From: Mesorhizobium sp.
Lineage (GTDB): Bacteria; Pseudomonadota; Alphaproteobacteria; Rhizobiales; Rhizobiaceae
DNA: 64,000 nucleotides
Direction: 5' to 3'
NCBI RefSeq assembly: GCF_024710845.1
Contig: NZ_JANJTZ010000002.1
Location: 124,001-188,000 of the forward strand
The position numbers and the translations under genes are program-made. A model generated the notes under the pieces. That model made no database searches. It worked only from the letters and a program-made list of their open reading frames with translations, and was not told where the DNA came from. Below are positions 27,011-36,690 of this stretch, piece after piece (within the stretch, counting starts at the first letter, position 1; each line of letters begins with the position of its first letter).

Positions 27011-29158
27011 ATGTTCAATCACCACAAGGTGGAAATCGAGTGGGGCGGTCGTCCGCTCATTCTGGAAACCGGCAAGATCGCACGCCAGGCTGATGGCGCG
27101 GTGCTCGCGACCTACGGCGAGACGGTCGTTCTCGCCACCGTCGTCTCGATGAAGGAGCCGAAGCCCGGCCAGGACTTCTTCCCCCTCACCGTCAACTACC
27201 AGGAAAAGACCTATGCGGCCGGCAAGATCCCCGGCGGCTATTTCAAGCGCGAAGGCCGCCCGAGCGAGAAGGAGACGCTGGTCTCCCGCCTGATCGACCG
27301 CCCGATCCGCCCGCTCTTCCCGGCCGGCTACAAGAACGACACGCAGGTCGTCGTCACCGTCATGCAGCATGACCTCGAGAACGATCCGGACATCCTGTCG
27401 ATGGTCGCGGCCTCCGCCGCGCTGACGCTGTCCGGCGTACCGTTCATGGGTCCGGTGGGCGGCGCCCGCGTCGGCTTCATCGGCGGCCAGTACGTCCTCA
27501 ACCCGCATGTCGACGAGATGCCAGAATCCAAGCTCGACCTCGTCGTCGCCGGCACCTCCGACGCCGTGCTGATGGTCGAGTCGGAAGCCCAGGAGCTCGA
27601 CGAGCAGACCATGCTCGGCGCCGTGATGTTTGGCCACAAGGGCTTCCAGCCGGTGATCGACGCGATCATCAAGCTCGCCGAGGTCGCCGCCAAGGAGCCG
27701 CGCGACTTCACGCCGGACGATCTGTCGGGCCTCGAGGCCGAGATGCTCTCGATCGTCGGCGATGAACTGCGCGACGCCTACAAGAACATCGACAAGCAGA
27801 AGCGCTACGCCGCCGTCGATGCAGTCAAGGCCAAGGTGAAGGCAGCCTTCGCCCCGGTCGGCGACGCGCCCGCCAAATACGCGGCCGACAAGGTCGGTTC
27901 CGTTTTCAAGGAGCTCCAGGCCAAGGTGGTCCGCTGGAACATCCTCGACACCAAGAGCCGTATCGACGGCCGCGACCTCTCGACGGTCCGCAAGATCGTC
28001 TCCGAGGTCGGCGTCCTGCCGCGCACCCACGGTTCGGCGCTGTTCACCCGCGGCGAGACGCAGGCGATCGTCGTCGCCACGCTCGGCACCGGCGAGGACG
28101 AGCAGTATGTCGACTCGCTGACGGGCATGTACAAGGAGAAGTTCCTCCTTCACTACAACTTCCCTCCCTACTCCGTCGGTGAGACCGGCCGCATGGGCTC
28201 GCCGGGCCGCCGCGAGATCGGCCACGGCAAGCTCGCCTGGCGCGCCATCCGTCCGATGCTTCCGTCTCCCGACACGTTCCCCTACACGTTGCGCGTCGTC
28301 TCCGAGATCACCGAGTCGAACGGCTCGTCCTCGATGGCCACGGTGTGCGGCACGTCGCTTGCCCTGATGGACGCGGGCGTTCCGCTGGCCAAGCCGGTCG
28401 CGGGCATCGCGATGGGCCTGATCAAGGAAGGCGAGCGCTTTGCGGTTCTCTCCGACATCCTCGGCGACGAGGATCACCTCGGCGACATGGACTTCAAGGT
28501 TGCGGGCACCGCCTACGGCATCACCTCGCTCCAGATGGACATCAAGATCGAGGGCATCACCGAGGAGATCATGAAGATCGCCCTCGACCAGGCCAAGGAC
28601 GGCCGCATCCACATCCTCGGCGAGATGTCGAAGGCCCTCTCCGGCGCCCGCGCCGAGCTCGGCGAGTTCGCGCCGCGCATCGAGGTGATGCACGTTCCGA
28701 CCGACAAGATCCGCGACGTGATCGGTTCGGGCGGCAAGGTCATCCGCGAGATCGTCGAGAAGACCGGCGCCAAGATCAACATCGAGGACGACGGCACGGT
28801 CAAGATCGCGTCGTCGAACGCCAAAGAGATCGAGGCGGCCAAGAAGTGGATCCACTCGATCGTGGCGGAGCCGGAAGTCGGCGAGATCTACGAGGGCACG
28901 GTCGTCAAGACCGCCGACTTCGGCGCTTTCGTCAACTTCTTCGGCCCGAAGGACGGCCTGGTGCACATCTCGCAGCTCGCCAGCGACCGCGTCCAGAAGA
29001 CGACCGACGTCGTCAAGGAAGGCCAGAAGGTCTTCGTCAAGCTCATGGGCTTCGACGAGCGCGGCAAGGTGCGCCTGTCCATGAAGGTCGTCGACCAGAC
29101 GACCGGCAAGGAAATCGTCCGCGAGAAGAAGGCTGAAGGCACGGAAGACGCGGCCTGA
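27011..29158 (+). CDS. pnp: Polyribonucleotide nucleotidyltransferase
   Basis: A phosphorolytic 3'-5' exoribonuclease of the degradosome and RNA quality control. The 715-aa protein has two RNase PH-like domains (1-145 and about 330-540; [23 protein letters not shown]-type and [25 protein letters not shown]-type regions), a KH domain (about 555-615, [12 protein letters not shown]) and an S1 domain (about 620-690, [20 protein letters not shown]). ATG 27011 follows the SD AAGGA. A strong terminator ends the gene. Confidence 0.97.
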   Translation: MFNHHKVEIEWGGRPLILETGKIARQADGAVLATYGETVVLATVVSMKEPKPGQDFFPLTVNYQEKTYAAGKIPGGYFKREGRPSEKETLVSRLIDRPIRPLFPAGYKNDTQVVVTVMQHDLENDPDILSMVAASAALTLSGVPFMGPVGGARVGFIGGQYVLNPHVDEMPESKLDLVVAGTSDAVLMVESEAQELDEQTMLGAVMFGHKGFQPVIDAIIKLAEVAAKEPRDFTPDDLSGLEAEMLSIVGDELRDAYKNIDKQKRYAAVDAVKAKVKAAFAPVGDAPAKYAADKVGSVFKELQAKVVRWNILDTKSRIDGRDLSTVRKIVSEVGVLPRTHGSALFTRGETQAIVVATLGTGEDEQYVDSLTGMYKEKFLLHYNFPPYSVGETGRMGSPGRREIGHGKLAWRAIRPMLPSPDTFPYTLRVVSEITESNGSSSMATVCGTSLALMDAGVPLAKPVAGIAMGLIKEGERFAVLSDILGDEDHLGDMDFKVAGTAYGITSLQMDIKIEGITEEIMKIALDQAKDGRIHILGEMSKALSGARAELGEFAPRIEVMHVPTDKIRDVIGSGGKVIREIVEKTGAKINIEDDGTVKIASSNAKEIEAAKKWIHSIVAEPEVGEIYEGTVVKTADFGAFVNFFGPKDGLVHISQLASDRVQKTTDVVKEGQKVFVKLMGFDERGKVRLSMKVVDQTTGKEIVREKKAEGTEDAA

Positions 29159-29182
29159 GCCGACGCTTTCCGCTGAAATCCG

Positions 29183-29212
29183 AAGGGCGCGGAGCAATCC
29201 GCGCCCTTTTGC
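29183..29212 (+). terminator. Rho-independent terminator of pnp
   Basis: An 11-bp perfect stem (AAGGGCGCGGA with TCCGCGCCCTT) around a GCAA loop, followed by TTGCTTT. It begins 25 bases after the pnp stop. Confidence 0.85.
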
Positions 29213-29228
29213 TTTAAGGCGTCTTTCC

Positions 29229-29250
29229 TTCTCCCCGTAGAACGGGGAGA
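29229..29250. repeat. Short palindromic repeat unit (CTCCCCGT-type)
   Basis: CTCCCCGT and ACGGGGAG (8 bp, extendable by one T-A pair) around a 3-base loop, just after the pnp terminator. The same core, TTCTCCCCGT, recurs in the larger palindromic element near 50.3 kb. Confidence 0.45.
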
Positions 29251-29367
29251 GAGACGCAGTTCCTCGGGCCGCGCGAGATCGTCGACCGCGGTGCTCTTTT
29301 TTGCGGACGGAAGCAGGATCGTTCTGGGGCATTCACCTTCTCTGCAAGAGTGCAGGACAGGTGCTTT

Positions 29368-29826
29368 TCAGGACGTGTCGAGCAGTTCGACCGGCGAGAG
29401 GACGTCTTTCCGAAGTCTCTCGATGAATGCGACGAGGCTGTCGATCAGGTCGCCCTCGTTGCCGGCCTCGTCGGAGGCCTGACCCTTCTGCAGGAACGAG
29501 ATACGGCTGATGTAGGCCGCCATGGCGCTCACGATCAGCGCAAGTGCCCTGAGCGAGGCGGCGAGATCCTGCGCATCAGCTGGATCGGTGCCGAAGCCGG
29601 CCGGCAGCGGGACCGGCGACCAGTGCCTGCCCGCAGGGTTTCGTGCGGAGCCCTCGATGTAGTCCCTCAGAAGTGCGTTTGCCTGCCAGGCGGCCCACAA
29701 CATGCACCAGCGGACCCACGGGGAGCGCAGGGCGGCATCTTCGGCAAGGTCGGCGAACGAGAGCAGGCGCGCGACGATGCTCGCCCGTACCTTCTGCTCC
29801 CTCCCTGCCTTCGCCCTCCAAGCCAT
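29368..29826 (-). CDS. Hypothetical protein
   Basis: A 152-aa frame that I do not recognise. It is rich in Ala, Leu and Arg with a helical look. Tryptophans cluster in PWVRWCMLWAAWQANALL, and a hydrophobic segment lies near 103-120 (ALALIVSAMAAYISRISFL). The end is acidic (ERLRKDVLSPVELLDTS). The ATG at 29826 has a good SD (GGGAG) seven bases ahead, which favours a real gene; the open frame runs on to 29910 without further support. It stands alone between pnp and a repeat-rich region. Confidence 0.5.
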   Translation of the reverse strand: MAWRAKAGREQKVRASIVARLLSFADLAEDAALRSPWVRWCMLWAAWQANALLRDYIEGSARNPAGRHWSPVPLPAGFGTDPADAQDLAASLRALALIVSAMAAYISRISFLQKGQASDEAGNEGDLIDSLVAFIERLRKDVLSPVELLDTS

Positions 29827-30511
29827 CGCCGGCTCCCGTTTGACCGCGGACAGTGTGATGCAGGCTTGGAAAGGGGTGGATCGAAAAAGTTCCGGTGCGA
29901 ACAACAACAAGGGGTTGGCGGGAAGAGGGGCGAAATCGATCCACAGGGCAGGCGGAATTCAGCCGCCTTGCACCCCCCTGCGCGGCCGTCTTCCCGGCGG
30001 CGGGAGGCCAGCCGGAAACCATTGATCGCCGGGAGAAAGGCGCCGTCTGTCATGCCGCGGAGGCGTTTTCGACGTGTAATCGGAGAGAAGAATGGATTTC
30101 GCATGGCCTCCGGCTTGCGGGATGACGACGCGGGGGCGCGGGACGGACGAGAGCGGGAGGACTGATCCATGCTTCGCGCGACCTATGCCTCGTAGGCCCC
30201 CTCCACCGCCTTCGGCGGTCCCCCTCCCCCGCTTCGCAGGGGAGGATATGCCGGCCGCGCGGTCGCGCCTGATCCTCCCCCGTTTACGGGGGAGGGGGAC
30301 CATGCGCAGCATGGTGGAGGGGGCGTTGAGGGATAGGAGTAGCGTGAAGGCGATGCGCGGCATGTGGAGGGCGCGCCTGGTCCGTCATGCGAAGGATCGT
30401 CGTCGTCCCGCGCAAGTTCACATGTCGCTCAAGTCCGACAGAGTTGATGACGGCGCGGGTGCGGGGACCTATGTATGTGGATGTGCCGGTCTCCGGCGGT
30501 GTGAGCACCTG
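29827..30511. other. Repeat-rich intergenic region without a convincing gene
   Basis: About 685 bases upstream of selO. It holds the 129-bp palindromic repeat (30196-30324). A short GGCGG/CCGCC hairpin lies near 29950-29970. The frames seen here are low-complexity translations of the repeat (Pro/Arg/Gly-rich) with no SD. I see no tRNA, promoter or small gene that I can support. Confidence 0.6.
30196..30324. repeat. 129-bp rhizobial-type palindromic repeat
   Basis: The outer arms GCCCCCTCCACC (30196-30207) and GGTGGAGGGGGC (30313-30324) are exact inverse complements. Nested hairpins lie inside: CCGCC-TTCG-GGCGG near 30207-30218 and CTCCCCCGT-ACGGGGGAG near 30274-30292. This resembles the RIME/Bru-RS type of intergenic palindromes in Rhizobiales (from memory; not searched). 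Confidence 0.7.
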
Positions 30512-32032
30512 ATGAACAAGGCAACGATATTGGCGGCATTGAGCGAAGCACCGGCCATCGGCCGCTTCGACAATTCCTATGCGCGGCTGCCCGCCGGTTT
30601 CCATGCGGCGGCGGAACCTGCGCGGGCGGCAAGTCCACGCCTTGTGAAGTTCAACCGACCACTGGCGGGCGAACTCGGTCTCAACGTCGAGGGCGTGGAT
30701 GACGCGACCCTGGCCGCGATCTTCTCCGGCAATCTGATCCTGCAGGGCGCGGAGCCTGTCGCGCTCGCCTATGCCGGGCATCAGTTCGGCAACTTCGTGC
30801 CGCAGCTGGGCGACGGCCGGGCGATCCTGCTGGGCGAGGTGGTCGGTGAAAAGGGTCGCCGCGACATCCAGCTCAAGGGCGCCGGCCCGACCCGCTTCTC
30901 GCGCCGCGGCGACGGGCTGGCCGCGATTGGCCCGGTCCTGCGCGAATATCTGGTCAGCGAGGCGATGGCGGCGCTGGGTGTCCCGACGACTCGTTCCCTT
31001 GCCGCAGTGACGACCGGCAACCCGGTCTACCGCGAGACCCGCCTGCCGGGCGCGGTGGTGACGCGTGTGGCGTCGAGCCATATCCGCGTCGGCACCTTCC
31101 AGTATTTCGCCGGCCGCAGCGATGTCGACGCGATCCGCACGCTCGCCGACTACGTCATCGAGCGGCACTACCCCGAGGCTGCGACCGCTTCCAACCGCTA
31201 TCTCGCACTCTATCGGGCGGTGGTTTCGCGGCAGGCAGCGCTGATTGCCAAGTGGATGCAGCTTGGCTTCATCCACGGCGTGATGAACACCGACAACATG
31301 GCAATCTCGGGCGAGACGATCGACTACGGCCCCTGCGCCTTCATGGACGGGTACCATCCCGCCAAGGTGTTCTCCTCGATCGACATGCACGGCCGCTACG
31401 CCTTCTCCAACCAGCCGCACATCGCCCAATGGAATCTGGCGCGGCTGGCCGAATGCCTGCTGCCGCTGCTGCATGACGACCCGGAACAGGCCGTTCCGCT
31501 CGCTCAAGCTGCGCTTGGCGCCTTCCTGCCAGCGTTCGAGCGAAACTTCATCGACGGCATGCGCGCCAAGCTCGGCCTGAGCATGGCTCGCGACGAGGAC
31601 AAGGCGCTGGTGAAGGGCCTGCTCGAGACCATGGCGGACTCGGGTGCAGATTTCACCCTGACGTTCCGCACACTGGCGCAGGACACCGCCCTCTCGCCTG
31701 ACGAGGTCGCGCAGTCGGCGACGCGCAAGCTGTTCGCCGAGCCGGCTGCCTTCGACGCCTGGGCGCGGCTGTGGCTGGAGAGGCTCGCGCTGGAGGATGT
31801 CTCGGCCGAGATGCGGACCGCACTGATGAACCGGGCCAATCCGAAGTTCATCCCGCGCAATCATCTGGTCGAGGAACTGATTTCCGCCGCCATCGAACGC
31901 GACGACTTCGGCCCGTTCCACGAAATGCTCGGAGTCGTCACGCAGCCCTACGACGAGCAGCCCGGCATGGAACGCTACGCCGCGCCGCCGGAGCCCGAGG
32001 AACGTGTCCTGCAGACATTTTGCGGGACTTAG
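30512..32032 (+). CDS. selO: SelO/YdiU family protein adenylyltransferase
   Basis: A pseudokinase-fold enzyme that transfers AMP to Ser, Thr or Tyr residues of target proteins and links to redox stress (family knowledge). The 506-aa product has the SelO hallmarks YAGHQFGNFVPQLGDGRA, the ATP-site segment LKGAGPTRFSRRGDG, REYLVSEAMAALGVPTTRSL and GFIHGVMNTDNMAISGETIDYGPC. The extreme C-terminus, TFCGT, carries the Cys found where animal SelO has selenocysteine. The ATG at 30512 is taken because its product begins as a SelO; the frame is open upstream over the repeat. A methyltransferase gene follows after nine bases. Confidence 0.93.
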   Translation: MNKATILAALSEAPAIGRFDNSYARLPAGFHAAAEPARAASPRLVKFNRPLAGELGLNVEGVDDATLAAIFSGNLILQGAEPVALAYAGHQFGNFVPQLGDGRAILLGEVVGEKGRRDIQLKGAGPTRFSRRGDGLAAIGPVLREYLVSEAMAALGVPTTRSLAAVTTGNPVYRETRLPGAVVTRVASSHIRVGTFQYFAGRSDVDAIRTLADYVIERHYPEAATASNRYLALYRAVVSRQAALIAKWMQLGFIHGVMNTDNMAISGETIDYGPCAFMDGYHPAKVFSSIDMHGRYAFSNQPHIAQWNLARLAECLLPLLHDDPEQAVPLAQAALGAFLPAFERNFIDGMRAKLGLSMARDEDKALVKGLLETMADSGADFTLTFRTLAQDTALSPDEVAQSATRKLFAEPAAFDAWARLWLERLALEDVSAEMRTALMNRANPKFIPRNHLVEELISAAIERDDFGPFHEMLGVVTQPYDEQPGMERYAAPPEPEERVLQTFCGT

Positions 32033-32041
32033 AGGACAAGT

Positions 32042-33172
32042 ATGGCAGCCGGTGACGACGCCCAACGCACACTCTTTCATCCCTTCGAGACCGGCGACCT
32101 CGACCCGCCGGGCAAGGGCGCGCGCGTCTTGTTCCTGGGCGCCGCGCCGGGGTTCCGGCTGCCGGACGGCTTCGACGCCGACCTGACGCTTGTGCAGGGG
32201 TTCAGGCCGGATTTCCTCAAGCTGAAGGCCGGCAGGCACAGGGTCGTGCCGGAGCCGGAGGGCGAGGGGTATGACCTCGCGCTTGTCCTCGTTGGCAAGC
32301 ATGCCGGACTGAACGAGCGGCGGCTCGCGGAGGCGATCCTTCGAGTCAAGCCCGATGGTGTCGTGCTTGCTGGCGGCAGCAAGAACGACGGGGCAGGGAG
32401 TCTGAGGGCCACTCTCGGTCGCGGTGGCGACACGATTGCGGATGTCCTGTCCCGGAAGGCTGTTGCCGCGGTTCATGTCCAAGGATTGCCGGGCATAAAG
32501 CACCGCGATTACCATCCCTGGCGGGGCGCAGTTCCCATCGATGGCTCACTTTCGAAGTATCACGGAGTGGCCTTCTGGCTTTCCAGATCGCCGGAAGCAG
32601 AGCGCTTTGCTCGCACAATCGCCGACTGGCAGACCGGTTGGCCGCCGATCGGCGGCCGCTTCCGCACGGCGCCAGGCATGTTCTCGCATGACCGAGTCGA
32701 TGCCGGCTCGCGGCTGCTCGCACAGCATATCCCGACCGATCTCACCGGCGCGGTGGCGGATTTCTGTGCCGGCTGGGGCTATCTCGCGTCGGTCGTGCTC
32801 GACAATTGTGCGAAACTGACCGCTCTCGATCTCTTCGAGGCTGACTATGCATCGCTTGAGGCCGCTAGGGCTAACCTCGCAGAGGCTCGCGTCCCCGTGG
32901 GCTTCCATTGGGCAGATCTCGCCGCCGAACCCGTGCCGCGCACATTCGACGCGATCGTGATGAACCCGCCCTTCCATCAGGGCCGGGCGGCGGAGCCCGG
33001 CATCGGCCACGCGATGATCCGCGCCGCGAGCGCGGCGCTCAAGCCGGGTGGCCGCCTCTTCATGGTCGCCAATCGCGGCCTGCCCTACGAGGCGGCCTTG
33101 TCGGCCGGCTTCCGGCAGTCGGGCGAACTCGTCCGCGACCAGACCTACAAGGTGCTCTGGGCGAAGCGATAG
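32042..33172 (+). CDS. RsmC/RlmG-like class I methyltransferase
   Basis: A 376-aa SAM-dependent methyltransferase with the two-domain layout of the 16S/23S rRNA (guanine-N2) methyltransferases RsmC and RlmG. An N-terminal degenerate domain (to about 195) is followed by the catalytic domain (about 200-376). The catalytic domain has motif I in VADFCAGWGYLA and the N2-guanine-type motif IV NPPFH in DAIVMNPPFHQGR. Which rRNA base it modifies cannot be read from sequence. ATG 32042 follows the SD AGAGGAC, nine bases after selO, so the two are probably one transcript. Confidence 0.85.
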   Translation: MAAGDDAQRTLFHPFETGDLDPPGKGARVLFLGAAPGFRLPDGFDADLTLVQGFRPDFLKLKAGRHRVVPEPEGEGYDLALVLVGKHAGLNERRLAEAILRVKPDGVVLAGGSKNDGAGSLRATLGRGGDTIADVLSRKAVAAVHVQGLPGIKHRDYHPWRGAVPIDGSLSKYHGVAFWLSRSPEAERFARTIADWQTGWPPIGGRFRTAPGMFSHDRVDAGSRLLAQHIPTDLTGAVADFCAGWGYLASVVLDNCAKLTALDLFEADYASLEAARANLAEARVPVGFHWADLAAEPVPRTFDAIVMNPPFHQGRAAEPGIGHAMIRAASAALKPGGRLFMVANRGLPYEAALSAGFRQSGELVRDQTYKVLWAKR

Positions 33173-33188
33173 ACCTCTCTCGGTCTTG

Positions 33189-34130
33189 TCAGTCCCGCCC
33201 GAAGCGGGAGTGCTCGAAGACGAAGATCACCACGATCGCGATGACGAAAGGCACGATCAGGTAGAGCAGCCGGAACACGACCAGCGCCGCGATCACGTCG
33301 GCCGGGTCCATTTCCGACAGCGCGTGCACGAACACCAGTTCGAGCACGCCGAGCCCGCCCGGCGCGTGGGAAAGCAGCGCGACGGAGAACGAGATCAGGA
33401 AAATGCCGAGGATGATGAGGTAGCCGGGGTTCCCCGCCTCCGGCAGCGCGAAATAGACGATGCCCGCCGCGCCGATGATCTCGATCGGACCGATGACCAG
33501 CTGCCGCGCCACGATCGGCAGCGAAGGATAGCGCAGCTCAAAGCCCCGAATGGTCAGCGGCCGCAGCTTGAACAGGCTGCCGGCAACGTAGAGCCCGATC
33601 ACCGCGAGCAGCAGGTAACCCGTTCCGCGCGAGTAATCCGTGGGGAGGATGTCGACGAAACGGTCGGTGACCTGCGGCTCGATCACCAAGACCAGTCCGG
33701 TAAGGAAGATGACGCCGATGACGAAGGTGAAGGAGCAGAAGGCGACGAGCACGCCGATCTCGGCGGCGCTGAGGCCCTTGGAGCCGTAGGCCCGGTAGCG
33801 CACGACTGCGCCGGACAGGACCGAAGCGCCGACATTGTGCGAGATCGCGTAGGTCGTGAACGAGCCGATGGCGATGAACAGCCACGGAACCTTGCGGTTG
33901 AGATAGTTCAGCGCGATCCGGTCGTAACCCGCCAGGGCGCCATAGGCGACGAGGGTCGAGAGGATCGCCAGCGCCCAGTTCCCCAGCGGGATGCGGACGA
34001 AGCTGGCCTTCATCTCCTCCAGCGAAACGCCGCGCAGCTCGTGATAGAGCAGCCAGATCGAGAAGATGACGGCCGCGCTGCCGACGATCGGCCAAAAGAA
34101 CTTCCTGAGCTTCATCCCGCCCGGCGCCAC
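33189..34130 (-). CDS. YbhN/MprF-type lysylphosphatidylglycerol synthase TM-domain protein
   Basis: A 313-aa protein with about eight TM segments of the UPF0104 (lysylphosphatidylglycerol synthase transmembrane) family. It lacks the C-terminal aminoacyl-transferase domain of MprF. Typical features are YAISHNVGASVLSGAVVRYR and the C-terminal SHAPGGLGVLELVFV. Relatives are flippase-like or lipid-transport proteins; the exact role is unknown. A GTG at 34130 with SD AGAGGA is chosen; an ATG at 34115 (MKLRKFFWP) is the alternative and matches homologue starts better. It converges on the methyltransferase gene. Confidence 0.82.
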   Translation of the reverse strand: MAPGGMKLRKFFWPIVGSAAVIFSIWLLYHELRGVSLEEMKASFVRIPLGNWALAILSTLVAYGALAGYDRIALNYLNRKVPWLFIAIGSFTTYAISHNVGASVLSGAVVRYRAYGSKGLSAAEIGVLVAFCSFTFVIGVIFLTGLVLVIEPQVTDRFVDILPTDYSRGTGYLLLAVIGLYVAGSLFKLRPLTIRGFELRYPSLPIVARQLVIGPIEIIGAAGIVYFALPEAGNPGYLIILGIFLISFSVALLSHAPGGLGVLELVFVHALSEMDPADVIAALVVFRLLYLIVPFVIAIVVIFVFEHSRFGRD

Positions 34131-34238
34131 CCCACCGAATTCCTCTGGAGTCCGCGATCCCCCCGCGAACGCTGAGTGTCAGGTGATGGACGTTCGCGAA
34201 ACCGGGGTCAAGGCGAAATGCCTTTGAGCGGGGTTTCC

Positions 34239-35768
34239 CTAGTGTACGGTCGCCATCGCCGCCGATGGCGCAGTGGTCAGTCCGACAACTTCCAGCGGAC
34301 CCGGCTTTCCATAAAGGTAGCCCTGCACCACGTCGCAGCCCGCGGCGCGCAGGAGCGTCGCCTGGGCCTCGGTCTCGACGCCTTCCGCGATCGTGTGGAC
34401 ACCGAGGGCGCGCGAAAGGCCCACGATGGTGGAGACGACCGCGCCGCCATTGTCCTTGTCGATGCGGTCGACGAAGGAGCGGTCGATCTTCAGCTTCTGG
34501 AACGTAAAGTCGATCAGGTAGCTGAGGTTCGAATAGCCGGTGCCGAAATCGTCGACGGCGACCGAGATACCCATTTCCGTCAGCTGGCGCATGACCTGGG
34601 CCGCGCGTTCGCGATCCTGCATCATGGCGGTCTCCGTCACTTCCAGCTCGAGACGCGACGGGTTCACGCCGCTCTCGGTGACCACTGCGCGGACGCGCTG
34701 GATGAAGTCCCTCGTCATCATCTGGACGGGGGAGATGTTGACGGCGATGGACAGGTCTTCGGGCAGCGTCTTGAGGTCGGCGCATGCCTTGCGCAGCACC
34801 CACTCGCCGATCGGAACGACCATACCTGTCTCCTCCGCCACCGGCACGAACTCCGACGGCGGGATCATGCCGCGCTTGGGATGCCGCCAGCGCAGCAGCG
34901 CCTCGTATCCGACGATCTTGCCCGTCGCGAGATCGTGCTGCGGCTGGTAGTGCAGGTGGAAGTCGCCGCGCTGGAACGCCGCGTGCAGCTCCGCCTCGAT
35001 CCACTGGCGGTATTCCGCGAGGTGGCCCATGTCGGGATGGAAGACCGACCAGTTTCCGATGCCGCTCGCCCGTGCGTTCTGCAGCGCGAGGTTGGAGCGC
35101 CGCAAGAGGACGATCGGGTCGCGGCCGTCCTTGGGCATCGCGACCATGCCGACCGACAGGTTCACCGATTGCAGATGCGTCGTCAGGCGATAGGGCTCGA
35201 TCATCTTTTCGATGAGCTTCTCGACCATCCGGTCGATCGATGTGGCTTTGCCATCGGGAACCAGGACTGCGAATTCGCCGGCGCCGATGCGGCCGATCTC
35301 GGAGCCCGGCGGCACATGGTCGCGCAGGCGCGTGGCGAACGCGCGGATCAACTCGTCGCCCTGCGTATAGCCGATCGCGTCGTTGATCTGCTTGAAACGG
35401 TCGATGTCGATGTCGATCAGGAAGACCGGTTTTCCGTCCTGCACGGTGGCGGCGGCGGCAGAGGCGATCCGGCCGATCATGGCCTGGCGCGAGTGCAGGC
35501 CGGTCAGCTTGTCGATCTGCGTCTCGTTGTGGACGAAGGTCGCGGATTCATCGACGCCGGCGAAGAAGGACAACGAAGCCAGAGACGCGGCGAGCGCACA
35601 CAGCGACGCGATGATCCCGCCCAGCACATGCGCCGACATTCCGCCGAGCTGTTCGCCGAAGCCGAACCGGATGCCCCAGAGGCCGATGACAAAGCTGGAC
35701 ATGCCCGCGGCGGCGATGGTGATCAGCCGGAAAACCGGAGTGCGTCTCGGATTGGTGTCGGCCTGCAT
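34239..35768 (-). CDS. GGDEF-EAL c-di-GMP protein with degenerate GGDEF site
   Basis: A 509-aa protein with two N-terminal TM helices (about 13-35 and 45-66), a GGDEF domain (about 85-245) and an EAL domain (about 255-500). The cyclase signature reads G-A-G-E-F instead of GGDEF, so cyclase activity is doubtful; the domain may bind GTP and regulate. The EAL domain looks intact, with EALLRW, the NIS region, LEVTETAMM, DDFGTGYSNLSYL, KIDRSFV, EGVETEAQ and QGYLYGKP. It is therefore expected to hydrolyse c-di-GMP. ATG 35768 is chosen over TTG 35774 given the AGGGA SD. Confidence 0.9.
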   Translation of the reverse strand: MQADTNPRRTPVFRLITIAAAGMSSFVIGLWGIRFGFGEQLGGMSAHVLGGIIASLCALAASLASLSFFAGVDESATFVHNETQIDKLTGLHSRQAMIGRIASAAAATVQDGKPVFLIDIDIDRFKQINDAIGYTQGDELIRAFATRLRDHVPPGSEIGRIGAGEFAVLVPDGKATSIDRMVEKLIEKMIEPYRLTTHLQSVNLSVGMVAMPKDGRDPIVLLRRSNLALQNARASGIGNWSVFHPDMGHLAEYRQWIEAELHAAFQRGDFHLHYQPQHDLATGKIVGYEALLRWRHPKRGMIPPSEFVPVAEETGMVVPIGEWVLRKACADLKTLPEDLSIAVNISPVQMMTRDFIQRVRAVVTESGVNPSRLELEVTETAMMQDRERAAQVMRQLTEMGISVAVDDFGTGYSNLSYLIDFTFQKLKIDRSFVDRIDKDNGGAVVSTIVGLSRALGVHTIAEGVETEAQATLLRAAGCDVVQGYLYGKPGPLEVVGLTTAPSAAMATVH

Positions 35769-35867
35769 ACGCAAAACATCCCTAAGTGGATCGATGCGTA
35801 CAGGAAATCTCCTTAAAATCAGTTTCGCACCATCGTTCGAATTGTTCGATTGTGCGAAAAACGAAGG

Positions 35868-36677
<810 letters not shown>

Positions 36678-36690
36678 GCGGGAATTGCCC

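Noticed and set aside
29959-30363. Open frame of 134 codons on the - strand upstream of selO
   Set aside because: It is largely a translation of the palindromic repeat (Pro/Arg/Gly-rich) and has no SD.
33048-34175. Open frame of 375 codons on the + strand
   Set aside because: It is antisense to the YbhN/MprF-type membrane gene and runs out of frame over the end of the methyltransferase gene. The membrane protein on the other strand has clear family features.
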